From: Xanthoparmelia taractica
Lineage: Eukaryota > Ascomycota > Lecanoromycetes > Lecanorales > Parmeliaceae
NCBI GenBank assembly: GCA_033085395.1
Contig: JANQBS010000419.1
Location: 1-25,286 of the forward strand
Reading direction: 5' to 3'
DNA: 25,286 nucleotides
A program made the position numbers and the translations under genes. Positions 1 to 11,400 of this stretch are shown in pieces (the first letter of the stretch is position 1; each line of letters begins with the position of its first letter). The notes under the pieces are model-generated. The model did no database searches and was not told the DNA's origin. It was given only the letters and a program-made list of their open reading frames with translations.

Positions 1-75
1 ATATCCTATACCTTTCGGTATGGTATTCGAAAAACTGGTCCCATACCATCAAATATACCACACCTTTCCGACCCG
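1..75. other. Little-mutated edge segment, possible transposon end
   Basis: This stretch keeps CpA and TpG (for example in the TGGT, ACCA and CACAC words), unlike the RIP-mutated DNA that follows. It contains an inverted pair, atggtat at 20-26 and ataccat at 43-49, and several further ggtat/atacc words. It abruptly replaces the reverse transcriptase relic that ends near position 76. It may therefore be the end of another element inserted into, or fused to, that relic. The left part lies outside the window, so the type cannot be assigned. Confidence 0.35.
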
Positions 76-482
76 TATTTAGAAGATTCTTAATCGTATT
101 TCTCGCTCGAGCGAGCTTATTAAGAGAGAGTTTAATCTATATTAGAATACTATCGAACTTAATCCCTAGAAACTCGATTATAATATTCATAATATTCTTA
201 ATATAATTAATTTTAAAGTCTAATTCTTTATATACGAGATCGAATTATTAATCGTATATAATCGTATTATCGCTTAATACTAGAATAATAAAGAAATCGT
301 CTAAATAGTAAAGTACTATAATTTAAAGAAGAACTATTACTAAGATTTAATTAAGAGTCTTTATAAATAGATTAAATATAAATAGTAACATACGTAGATC
401 GAAGAGTAGATATTGTTCTATTTAATAGCGACCGTCTCAGTGAAATTCTAGTAGCTTCTATATTTACAACGATTATAAAAAC
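76..482 (-). pseudogene. DIRS-type reverse transcriptase fragment, RIP-inactivated
   Basis: Read on the minus strand in one frame, with stops taken as Gln or Trp. In order it shows a KLLEFH.DGRY segment, then YLLFDLRMLLFIFNLF (family form YLPFGLRTAPFIFNLF), then FIKTLN.I, then the catalytic YLDDF at 293-307, and further on FLGIKFDS. The LPFGLRTAP...FNLFAEALHWIL...YLDDF...FLGI.LD order is that of the reverse transcriptase of DIRS-like tyrosine-recombinase retroelements, not of Ty3, Ty1 or LINE enzymes. There are no frameshifts over about 120 codons, only substitutions. The RNase H and tyrosine recombinase expected downstream are missing, because the frame runs into the foreign segment at 1-75. 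The family call is by recognised motifs only. Confidence 0.66.
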
Positions 483-2895
483 GTTTATTATCGTTGGTTT
501 AATTTTTACGACCATGTTCCTAAATTATTCAATGTACATATCGATAACATAGAAGTTTATCGCCTATTCGTGAAGCTTGATGAGATCTACTTGTTAATAT
601 TTGAATAGATACACGTATTATATTGAATTCAAATAGAACTTACTCTTCTTAGTTTCGTTTTAATAATCTAATAAAATTAAGATATCTATTATATTTATCT
701 TAAAGCTCTTCTCTTATCGCGTGAATATATTAAGATTAATAAGATTATTTAAAGAATTAGAAATAAATTTAAAAATAAATATCTTCTTAATCTAATCGAT
801 ACGCTAGTTAAGTTTTAGAAAGCTTAATACTTTTTTATAATTGCAATTAATATTATAGTACTAGTGAATAGAAATAGAGAGAGTTTTTAGTCCAATAACT
901 TATAGTAATTATATAACACGTATATTCTTATTAAGAGTATCTTTATTAGTAAATATTCTTTAATTATCTTTACTATTTCTATATTATATCTAATAGACGT
1001 AATCTTATAATATCTCTTGATATTACTAATCGTCACGATGTTTATATTAATCACGACTCTTTTCGTAATTAAAAACTTTAGTCTTAGTTAGAATAATCTA
1101 ATTTATCTTAATTAATAGATATTAAATAGCGAGCTCGATAGCTATGAGTAGAAGAGTCTTATAGTGCATTACTATAAATCAATTGACGGGGAATATGAAT
1201 ACGACTCGATTGATTCGACTAGCGGAGTATACTTCATAATAGACTTTTGCCTCGTTGTGCTTATACTTCTTATTATCTATTAATATTATATCGTTACGAA
1301 TTTATCGACTAAATAATCAAAGCCGTGACTTTTAAAGATTAATAATACATTATTTCGAAAATATAATATTAGTCTTCGTAAGGTTTAGATTATACTCGTA
1401 CTAATCTTAATTAATTTAAATAATTACGATACGTCTAGAAATTATTTTTCGTTTAATTTTGTTCTTTACTAACGCTTAATAATATAGCTCTTAGTGATAA
1501 CGAAGACGAGTTTTCCGACTATTATAATTATTATAAGAGTTTCTCGAACTTAGAAGCCCTTATATTCGTTCTTTTACCTTTCTATTAAACAATTCTATTC
1601 GCTCACTATCTCTTTATTACCTTCGCTACGATCTATATACGCATCTATAGATTAATTAATAGATTCTTTATTTAAAAGATTACATTTACTATTAATTACT
1701 TATCTGTGATGTTTTAATTCGTCGACTTTATTTTCCTTACTTTATTTAGAAATTACGAAGATATCCATATCACGATAATCACAAGCACTCTTATTAGTCT
1801 CTGTCTTTGATATATTTATTACTCGTATCTAACTTTAAAGATAAGTACTAAGAATAAACAGTATTATCTTCGTCGTAATAATCGTTCTAGTCGCGCGCTA
1901 TATACTTCGTACTCGTAGTAAACGTTTTAAAAAGCACGCTCTGGGAAAGTAATACCAGCTTTTATAATATTTTAACACTTATAATCTATAGCGACGACTA
2001 TTAAAAAAGTTTTTAATGAAATCGTCTAACACGAAAGATATCGTTATAAAAGTAAGCGTTTCGTAAAATACTCTTATAAATTAAACACTCACTTATAATC
2101 GATTTCTATATAAGACTATAGTAAAATATTCTATCTATTATAGAAGTTTATACTCGTTATATCTATTAAAACGTAAAGACTTATATCTCTATATTAAACT
2201 AATCTTCGACGATAATAACGATTACTCTCTTCTTACTATATCTTATATTCTTCGATCTATATATATATTAATTGAATATATTTATTTAAGATCTATAATA
2301 ACTCGTCTATAATAGCGTTAATAGTTATATTTAAAGCTTTAAGTAAATTTTAAGATTTTAATATAAGCGAAACTCTTATATAAATATCTTTATTTAATAT
2401 TACGTAAGTTATTTAATCTTCTTTAATTTCTTTTTAACTTTAGAATTAAGATAAATAATTTAAAATAAAGAAACGAAAGTTAACTAATAAATTAATATAG
2501 ACGATATAATACGCGAATTCGAGTATTATCTCTAAGACTATGTAGTCGTAAGAATAAAGCAATTAGATCTAGAGCGAGACGTTATATCTAACTCCACGTC
2601 TTTTATTCGCCTCGTATCTCTATCTATCTTACTTGATAATCACGAGATAGAGAGTATAGTAAATTAGATGTTATAAAATTCTTCGTCGAGAGCCGCTTAA
2701 ATGCTCGTGATAACGAGCGTTTCGATCGAGACGAAGACGAGTATAGTTACTTTGAGTCCGGGTCTGGTGATCTAACGATAAGGTCGATATCGAAGTTTAG
2801 AAATGGGAGTGAGGAGACAAATAGACGAGATAGTGTAAGGGATTAATAGATTTCGAAGACGATTATTCTAACGAGCGAGTCTATAGGGTCGTTTT
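483..2895. other. RIP-mutated transposon relic, coding unresolved
   Basis: About 2.4 kb of strongly AT-rich sequence with almost no CpA or TpG. It most likely includes the upstream part of the DIRS-type element whose reverse transcriptase lies at 76-482, since it is on the 5' side of that minus-strand frame. Short open minus-strand stretches occur between about 2500 and 2750, but I could not tie them to a known protein. No LTR, terminal inverted repeat or tandem array was recognised. Mutation is lighter near the right edge (about 2700-2895), where it grades into the island of normal composition. Confidence 0.5.
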
Positions 2896-3742
2896 AGAAC
2901 TAAAATGTTTTGATATTTTAATATTCTTTTCTTCTCATATATTATTATAGCGATTAAGCGTAGGGACCTACAAATTTGAGGATAAAATTAGTGCGCTATC
3001 GTGTTCCATTCCAGCTACGCTGCGCAGTTTGAAGGGGGGCCCCGATGTGGGTTAAGATTCGTGGTGGAGACCTTTGAAAACCCTAGTTAGAAAAAGGCTA
3101 CCGCCGCGCGGGTCGCGAGTCCCCACAAGAAACCCCTAAAATCCAGAGCAACCCCTATCAATTTCCTGATGTCGGGCTGGAGTCGGGGCGCAATAGGCCT
3201 ATGATGACTACTATAGAGTGATGATTTGAATGAGTGTGGTGTGATGTGGGGTGGATATAGGGGACTAGTTAGGGGGCTGGTGTGGCTACGAGATTTCCCG
3301 ATTTGGGGTTTTTGAGGCCCGCAACCCGACGCCTAGGTAGGACGCTGGGGTGGGGTGGGGTATCCCGAGGTCCAAACCCCACCACCACCTCATTGTGCCA
3401 GTTAGTTCCAGCAAAATAATTTCACGTTCCTTCCCCTTCCAGGATTGGATACTCTTAGACGAAGAGCCTGAGTTGTGACATTAGTCTACCTGTTTCTCTA
3501 TGCACCAGAACTACAAATACTTACTTTTAAGTAGAAAGACTACCGAGAGAACCCTAGAATATTTTCCTCGGTGGGAGCGTTGATGGATTTCTTTCGGGAC
3601 GAGGAGAGTCTAAGTAATCTTTCATAAGCTTCACAACAACGACCAGCCAAGCTTTTTCCCATATCTTTTATTAACTTCTATCCAAATTAATATCCCCTTT
3701 GAATCGTTATAGCTACTTGTACGGGTACCCTCACACCTCTCC
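2896..3742. other. Unmutated island upstream of the 3743 frame
   Basis: Base composition changes sharply here. CpA and TpG are common and GC is near 50 percent, with G-rich and C-rich runs (3037-3046, 3240-3280, 3347-3360). I see no convincing long reading frame on either strand and no tRNA or rRNA. RIP acts on duplicated DNA, so this stretch is probably single copy, or arrived after RIP was last active. The last 100 bases, rich in C and T before the ATG at 3743, could serve as promoter and leader, but no single element is diagnostic. Confidence 0.55.
3347..3360 (+). other. Triple G4 run (possible quadruplex)
   Basis: Three GGGG runs separated by single T bases (3347-3350, 3352-3355, 3357-3360), with another GGGG at 3305-3308 upstream. 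Four such runs can form a G-quadruplex, although the first loop would be long. It lies in the unmutated island, about 385 bases upstream of the ATG at 3743. Confidence 0.35.
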
Positions 3743-4790
3743 ATGGCTTCTGAAGTCGACGATTCTATTTCAACGTCTGTTCAAGGGTTCGATCGCCTTG
3801 AAATAGAGTACCGCATACTCACTGCGGACGGGGCTATCAGACTGCCTTACCAAGGGGGTTCCAGCCTTACACTCTCAGATCTCGAAGTCATGACTATTGT
3901 ATTCAACTTTAAAGCGCACTCCGATTTCTAATTAAAGTCGCTGATCGCAATATAAGACGCGCACTGCGGGCGAGCGCCCTAAAGAAATACTCTAATAACA
4001 TTTAGATCCTTCTAGATAATACTATTATCTATAAGGATAATCTCGCCGAAGATCGCTCTTTAACGATAATAGACGTATACGGCTTAAGTTTTAAATACAA
4101 AGAAGCTATAGATTATGTATTCGAAGAAGGCTTGTTTCAAAATAAGACTTTGCTCGACGTATCTAGTGATTACCTTTTTTAGAGACTTGAGTGCGTTTCT
4201 TATTTCATTACTATTGCTTAATATTATGAAGTTTATATGTGCTTAAAGTATCTATTATATTCGAAGCGATATAAAAATAAAGACTCGTGAAGGCTTCGGC
4301 ATACTCGACTATTTACATATTATTATCGTTTGTATTTAGTCTCAACGAGAGCGATCTTAATAAGAGCTTTTATGTATAGAAGTCTAAATATTATACTATT
4401 AAGTCTATAAGCTTGCACGACGAGCGCGTCGTACGATTAATTACTACTTATCGATAAGTCTTAGCTACTTAGTCTCTAATTCGAAGTCGATAAATAACTA
4501 ATATAAGATGCTTAAAGATACGTTTAATCTCTCTTTGTGACTATAAAGCTCGTATAATATTAGCGATCTTTTATCTTAATAGTTCGCGCTATACGGTAAA
4601 AAAGATAGAATATAACGAGTCTGAAAGCGTGAAGTGTTAGATATATATCGAGGATTATAGAGATCTTAGAGATTTCAAGAAATTCTAGGATTTAATAGAG
4701 AAAATATTAATAATGCCTTGCGGCAATACCGACGTGCAGAAGGCACCGAGAAAATAAAATATCTAGAAGAGTGTCTTGCCAGTTAATTGT
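3743..4790 (+). pseudogene. Unrecognised protein-coding relic, two frame changes
   Basis: The frame opens at ATG 3743 (MASEVDDSISTSVQG...) and stays open for 62 codons to TAA at 3929-3931. Coding character continues in the -1 frame from 3928 (LIKVADRNIRRALRASALKK, later DVYGLSFKYKEAIDYVFEEG) to about 4285. It then moves to the next -1 frame (LVKASAYSTIYILLSFVFSL, later KKIEYNESESVK and EDYRDLRDFKKF) to about 4790. Together this is about 350 codons. Stops inside the two later segments are nearly all TAA, TAG or TGA, as RIP of Gln and Trp codons would give. Each shift fits a single lost base, near 3929 and near 4285; introns are less likely because the joins look direct. I do not recognise the family. 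The first 62 codons lie in unmutated DNA and the rest in RIP-mutated DNA. Confidence 0.55.
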
Positions 4791-5458
4791 TGCAATAGAT
4801 AGTCTATTAACTCTCTCATGTTACTATTCAAGTTATCTTATTAAATAACGTCTTCATAAACGTATAAAAAAGCCTGGGTTTTCCTATATGCACTGCTATT
4901 GACAGTTCTTCTCTTAAGATCCTTCACCTTCTTTTATAACTTCTCTTTTTTAAATAAACTACGATATTCTTTCACTCAAACACCTACTTCTTTTTTATCG
5001 AACGACTTTAGCACAAGCTAAGTAGTAGTTCTTACTATAGACTATATAGTTATAATCCTAGCCCTATAATCAACTCTAATCTTAGCTATAACTTAATATA
5101 AAGATCTTATAATCGTAATATTTAAGATATATAAAGCTAAGCTTTCTTCTAATTCTTATTAAACTTATAAATATATTTTAAATAATTAATATTACGAACG
5201 AATAGACGTGTAGTAAAATTAACTACTTCTATTAATAAATAAGCTCCGAATACTCTAAAAACTCTTCTTCGAAGTTTTCAAAATATAAGGTAGAACACGT
5301 AATAGTTATATTTGCTAAGGAGTACTAGCTAGGAAAGCGAGACTATAAGACACGCCTTATCGTGTTACGTGACTACGTCACGTGACTCGAATTTCAATAC
5401 ATTTTCTCGAGCGTATTCTCGTAGATCTTCTATTCTCTAATATCTCTTCTTATAAAAG
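4791..5458. other. Degenerate DNA with one CACGTGA inverted pair
   Basis: No coding relic was recognised. Most of the stretch is RIP-like, but about 5290-5400 keeps CpA and TpG. Inside that patch is a perfect inverted pair, acgtgac at 5367-5373 and gtcacgt at 5377-5383 with a 3-base loop, containing CACGTG. The preceding tgtta at 5363-5367 and the RIP-altered aata (possibly from aaca) at 5496-5499 could mark a short TGTTA...TAACA LTR of about 137 bp, but no second copy confirms this. Confidence 0.35.
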
Positions 5459-5610
5459 TCTATTGAAAATATAGAAAGGATAAAATTTTTTTTTTAATAC
5501 TTCCCTAAAATAGAACTATTTAATATATAAATTAAGTGGCTAATTAAGCGACTACCGCGAGAAGACTGAGAATTATCTCTACATTAATATTTAAGGGTTA
5601 AATTTCAACA
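5459..5610. repeat. 150-bp dispersed repeat, copy A
   Basis: This matches 14670-14819 in the same orientation, starting at tctattgaaaatatag and ending at gggttaaatttcaaca. Most differences between the copies are C/T or G/A transitions. Homology stops abruptly at both ends. The ends share a weak inverted TTGAAAWT motif. On the minus strand a purine tract (AGGGGAG in copy B) precedes TGTTAAAAA, reminiscent of a polypurine tract joined to an LTR. It could be a MITE, a solo LTR with adjoining internal sequence, or another short element. Confidence 0.6.
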
Positions 5611-5700
5611 CTTTCCTATTATTAGTCTTCGAAAGACACAAAAAAATAAAGTTATATATAAAAATTATTCCAGCCCAGCCTATATTATATACACACGTTA

Positions 5701-5850
5701 TCGTAATACTCGTTTCTTAACGTATATATTATTCTAGTGTTTTAATATGCTCGTAGTACTCGTTTCTTAACGCACGTATTATTCTAATATTTTAATATAC
5801 TCATAGCACTCGTTTCTTAACGCACATATCTTTCTAGTGTTTTAATATTA
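5701..5850 (+). repeat. 50-bp tandem repeat, three units
   Basis: Three consecutive units begin with actcgtttcttaacg at 5708, 5758 and 5808, exactly 50 bases apart. Each continues with a tattattcta/ttttaatat stretch. Units differ mainly by transitions. The array ends at the left edge of the terminal inverted repeat element. A related array in the same orientation lies immediately beyond that element's right edge (14063-14300). Confidence 0.8.
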
Positions 5851-5852
5851 TT

Positions 5853-5989
5853 ATTACGAGTCGAAAAGATCTAAAATAATCTAGAATATGAGATGTCGAT
5901 ATTATATTATGATATAATATAGTATTGAGATTATATTATTTAATTTTTATGGGATAGTCTAAGAGACGTGCTGGTATTATAAAATAATC
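5853..5989 (+). repeat. Left terminal inverted repeat (outer part)
   Basis: Inverted match to 13880-14050. The sequence continues after the retroelement at 12601 (tgggaaatttttagtatatg). Rejoining the two parts restores the order seen uninterrupted at 16963-17140. Confidence 0.7.
5985..5989. repeat. Target site duplication, left copy
   Basis: taatc directly before the left LTR, matching taatc at 12596-12600 directly after the right LTR. The second copy of the host element, which has no insertion, carries tgatc at the equivalent site (17095-17099). The original target was therefore probably TGATC, with both copies later changed by a G-to-A transition. Confidence 0.85.
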
Positions 5990-6197
5990 TATTACGAGTG
6001 TGACGACCACATAGGCCTGCAACACCAAGTCGGCTTACCTTTTTAATTGGGACTACGGCTTTCCTTTTCAATTGGAATTAGCCCCTATAGATCTTGGCGT
6101 TTCTTATAGATATTCCTTCCCAGCTAGATAGTTTCTTCTTAGACTTAATTTATTCGTTATATATTATTATTAACTTATTCTAATTGCAGTCCTAATA
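5990..6197 (+). repeat. Left (5') LTR
   Basis: Begins tattacgagt, where the right LTR has tgttataagt, and ends cctaata, where the right has cctaaca. The original ends were therefore TGTTA...TAACA. It carries an internal near-duplicate of ctttccaattgagacta, seen more cleanly in the right LTR at 12437-12453 and 12462-12478. Differences between the two LTRs are almost all transitions, in both directions, so each was mutated separately. Confidence 0.9.
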
Positions 6198-6899
6198 TTA
6201 AATTAAGTCTTATTTTCTTATTACGCTCGTTAAACGTGCGAGCTAAAAGAACTCGTTTATAATATAATCGACGACTTCGAAAGATATTAATACGCACTAT
6301 CTTAGAATTAATATCTCTTAAATTATACGAATATATTATTAGAAGATCTAAATTATACGGAATTATTAAAGACTCGTAAGCAAGCGAGATTAAAGAAATT
6401 GTAGTAAGATAGCTCTTAAATTATATAAAGTGCCTCCTTACAGTTAAATATCAATAACGTATTATAATCGAAATTAATTTATATTAATTATTTAGTCGAA
6501 TCGAAGAATTACATTTCAACGATTTTTAGTCTTTACGGCGTATCGAACGATTAAGAAACGAATACACACGCCCCTCGCAAAGAATCTCACTATAAAACCC
6601 ACAATTAAACATTAACACACTTAATATACTCACTTAACACTCGACTCCACGACGTAATTATAAGTCACGCGATTAGTCTATCGATTAGTGTGCTCTAAAC
6701 ATATTTCTAGCACGGTTTAGTCGTTTATTATTAATTAGTGTAGCAGTTAAAGTCGTGCATATGCGCTGACAAGAATTACTTATATAACTCACTCTTAGAC
6801 GCCTCGCATTAATAGAGCGTTCTCTGAAGTCTATTCGCCTGTAAGTATATCTTATTTAAATAATTATTACGTGTGTTATAATCGACTTAGGGCACTCAC

Positions 6900-8400
6900 T
6901 ATAAACTCAGCTAAGTTCGTCCTTATCGTATCAATTTTGATTCCGACCCGAGCGGGTTTCGTATAAAAAAGTGATTTTATTTAAAAGTTCGAAGAAAACT
7001 ATTACTTTCTTATAAAATCGAACGATATCTTAATATCACTTATTTAACGATCTATTTATAGTCTCTATAGAATATCTCGGGATACGAAGTAGAGCGTAGG
7101 GGGTTCTTAGGCGAGTACCGATCTCGTAATTTATCTCACGCTACTTCTTAATTTAGAACGTTATCTTAAGAATACTCTAAATCAACGAGTATCTATATTA
7201 TCTAGAAACACTTCTCACGCGTCTAAGGATCTTATCTTTATATAAAATATAGTTACTTAAGAATAGCTAATTTAGTGAGCTAATACGAACCCTAAAGAGT
7301 TTCTAATTATCTTAAATAAGCTTCGCGAATAGCGCGATCTCGAGATAGAAGTCACTTAATTATACGACTCTCTACTTAAAGAAAATTCGAATTATAAGCG
7401 AAAATATAAGAAAAAATAAAGAAAGAAGAAGAAGACTAGAATTACACTCGATCGACTTTAAGTAGCTTATAATTATTTGTAACAATAAATGTAGAATCTT
7501 TAGCATTAATTTCGAAGATCTTATAAGAAATTTATTAATTTAATATAGATCTAAACCTTAGCTAGACGCTTTAAAAAGTTTTCTTATTCTTTAGTATTAA
7601 TCGACGATAAAAAATCTTAATAAGATAATTAAATTAATTAAATATCTAGTAAGCTAAAGATTAATTAAGATTATTTCGATAATAAGATAGCTAAGATCGC
7701 TTACGTTAAGTCACGCACTAATAAAAAAGTAGCTAAAGTTATCTATACTCGATTCTATCGTTTAAGCTCCGATCTTTATTAAATTATTAATAAGATCTTA
7801 GACGATCTATAGAAGTTCTTCGAGAACTCGAATCGTGAAGTAAATAGAGCCCGCGAGTATAAGGTCTTAAAGTAGAAAGACCTCTTTTTTAGCGACTTCT
7901 ATTAAGACTTTAGACGTCTCGCTATAGAGTTAAGTGTATTAGATAAAGTATAACTTTAGAATATAAATAAGAAGCTCGTCTCTCGTCTCCGCACGATCTA
8001 AGCTAACTTCTTTATTAAATTTATTATCATATTCGCTCTAAAAGTATTTTTAACTTAAATAGATAATAAGTATTATATTATATATTAGAAAAAGATAATT
8101 AAGGAGATCAAGAACGTGATAAATAAGGCACGAGTTTCTAAGCGTGTAACGTTTATATCTAATTCTACAAATATCTTCTTTTCTCGAACGAATCTAATTT
8201 CTCGATATCTCTCGTTTCTTACTATAGAATAATAATAGCGAAAGGCTATTAAGAATCAAAAGAAAGATGTCTATTATATCTATTATAAGAAGGGACACTT
8301 ATTATTCACTTATTTAAAACGTCGACTTTCCTATCGAATTAATAAGATAAAAAATCAAAATAAAGAGAATTTCGTGAAATCGAAGTCTAAATAATTTGAC
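6900..8400 (+). pseudogene. gag relic with mutated zinc knuckle
   Basis: This is the capsid and nucleocapsid part of the chromovirus. Its start is approximate because the 6198-6900 leader shows no clear frame. The best marker is the CX2CX4HX4C knuckle at 8272-8313, now read as YYIYYKKGHLLFTY: all three Cys codons became TAT (Tyr), while the His is kept. TGY-to-TAY is the change expected when RIP acts on the opposite strand. Upstream is a basic and charged stretch with many TAA and TAG codons in place of Gln. It can no longer encode a working nucleocapsid. Confidence 0.7.
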
Positions 8401-8499
8401 TCGAAAAACTCGTAATTTTATTTATAATTATAAATTAAGATGAGATTCTATTCTTATATAATTTAAAGAAGGCTCGATATAAATTATTCGTCTTAAAAT

Positions 8500-11400
8500 C
8501 GTTTCTAGTTCGAGAAAGTCTAACTTTCTAAGAAAAGATTTATTACGTTTAAATCCTTATCGATATAGAGGCTATCGAGTACGCGTTCGTTAATAAACGT
8601 CTAATTCACGAGATTTATTAATTGCTAGACATATAACCTGTTTCTCTTACGAAGTCTAGACTAATTCGAGACTATAATAAATAGCTAAGTAAGAAATTTA
8701 TTACCTATATTATATACTCAAATCTTATTCTTTCGAGATATAAGAAACTTATAGTTCTAATACTTATAGCGAATTTAAGATAACATATAATTATTCTAGA
8801 TAAGTTATAAATAAATCGTTTTAGTGTGCTTCTAGATATAAATAACGACTCTATTCTCTTCCGAGATTATTTATTATAAACTTCTTCTATTTCTCTTACT
8901 TATTTCTCTATTAAATTAATATTCTCGATTAAAACTCTTAAATTAATTTAATCTCGACTAAAGATTCTTACTTATCTTTAACCCTCGTCTAAGAATTATT
9001 TATTCTCTATTTATAGTATCGCTACTATCCTCTTTGCGATATTAGCTAAATAGATAAAATATTCTAAAACTTAATTATTCGCGATATCGATAAAAGATAT
9101 CGATCGAGATATAATATATAATGCTAATTTTAGGGCGAAAGAAATTAATCTTTCTTTAGTGAAGACTATTATTTAGAATCTAGACGACGTTAAGAAGCTA
9201 CTTTCTTCTTAGTATTATAAGTTTCTAGACGTCTTTAATTATTTTAAAGTCGATTAATGCTCGTCGTATCGTCTTTATAATTATAAGATCGAGTTTATTA
9301 ATAACTTTAAGCCGCCCTAGAGTCACGCTTATTATATATCTTTTTATAAGCTTTAGAAGATCAAAGAGTATCTAATAAATAATCTATTTAAGAGCTTTAT
9401 CACTTCTAATAAGACTTCTTATTCGTTATTAATTCTATTTATTCTAAAGATTAACGATAATCTTCGTTTCTATATAAACTATCGAAAATTAAATATTATA
9501 ATAAAACGTAATTAATATTTACTTTCTCTAATAGAGAAAGTTATTAATAAAATTAAAGAATATCGATATCTTACTCGTCTAGATATTATCGCCGTATTTA
9601 ATAAGCTACGAATAAACCCCGATAGTGAGAATTATATAATCTTTATTATAGTTCTCGAAGCGTATAAGTATTAAATACTACTCTTTAAACTAACGAATAA
9701 ATCGAGTACTTTTCAACAATACATTAATAATATTCTATTCGATTTTCTAAACGATTTTTATTAAGTTTATTTAGACGATATTCTTATTTATAATTAAAAG
9801 AAGGCGAAACATTAAAAGCACGTTAAATAAGTTCTTTAACGTCTACGGGAGACTAATTTATAGATTAATATTAAGAAATGCGAATTTAATATAAAAGAGA
9901 TCGTATTTTTAGAAGTTATTATATTAGAAACTAATCTACGAATAAACTCTCGTAAGGTCGAGATTATATTTAATTAAAGTATTCCTACGAATCTAAAGAA
10001 GATTCAAGACTTTATAGAGTTTATAAACTTCTATTGACGCTTTATTTATAAGTTTTCCAAGTTAATTAAATCTCTAATTAATCTTACGAAGAAGAATACT
10101 TTCTTTATCTAAAATAAGATTTATATTAAGTTATTCGACGATCTTAAAAAGCGTGTAATTATTATCTTAATTCTACGTTATTTTAATTTTAAATATTAAA
10201 TTATTCTTAAGACTAATTCTTCTAATTATATACTAAGAGAAATCTTATCTTAATATAATAGCGACGAAGTCTTATATTCTATAATATTCTATAATAAGAG
10301 TATAATTTTAGCGAAATATAACTATTATATCTATAATAAGAAGTTACTAGCGATTATTCGATACTTCGAACATTAGTGACCCGAACTAAAATGTATTGAG
10401 CTATCTATTTAAATGTTCACTAACTATTAGACCTTAAAAACCTTCATAAAAAACAAGAAACTCACACGTCGTTAAGCCCGCTATCTAGATATTCTATCTA
10501 AATTTAATTTTTAAATTATCTTTCGTACGAAAATAGTTAATAATAAAGCCAACGCCTTAATAAGAATATTATTATTTATCTCGGCCAACGAAGCTAATAA
10601 AAGAAGTTAATATTAATATTAAACGATTCTCACCTCGAATCGCGTTTAAATCCGAGTTATAGAGCTCGAAAAAGATCTATTTAAACGAATTTATAAGATT
10701 AATTAAGAGAACTCTATATATAACGAATTCCGTGAAGTAATAGATTATAACTAGATTAAACTTTATAATTATACGCTAAGTTGATATCGTATCGTTAATA
10801 AGACTCTCTTTAAGAACGAATTACTATAGATCTCGATCGAGTTTTATACGAAGCTATTAAAAGAGATTTATAATTAATCTTCTAGTAATTACTTAGAAAT
10901 ACGAAGAATAATTAACTTACTTCTACGTTATTACTATTAACCTGGCTACGTTAATACGATTAAATAGTATATTCGCAACTATTATTATTATTAACGTAGT
11001 AAGGCCCCTCGAGATAAAACGAATAAACTATTAATATTACTCTTAATCCCTCAAGGCCAATAATAAGACGTCTCTATAAATTTTATTACTAACCTATCTC
11101 TATCAGATGATTTTAACGCTATCTGCACCCTTATATATCGCCTTATAAAGAAACGTCACTACGTATCGTATTATTAGAAAAACAACGATTATTTATTAGA
11201 GAAACTTATTTAAATTCTTATATAAAACCTCTTTCGATTATACGAGTTATTATAATCTCTCACATTAGATAGGGATATATAATTTATATCTACGCTCTAG
11301 AAAAGCCTCTATAAGCGACTACGTATTAAGGTTAACTTATCTATTATATATTACCCCGAGACGAATAGTTAGATTAAGAGGGCTAACTAGAATATAAAGC

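Noticed and set aside
3743..3931. Intact 62-aa gene
   Set aside because: The stop at 3929-3931 is followed at once by coding-like sequence in the -1 frame, so this is more likely the first part of a longer broken frame.
5701..5850. CRISPR-like array
   Set aside because: Adjacent near-identical 50-bp units without unique spacers, in a fungal transposon-rich context.
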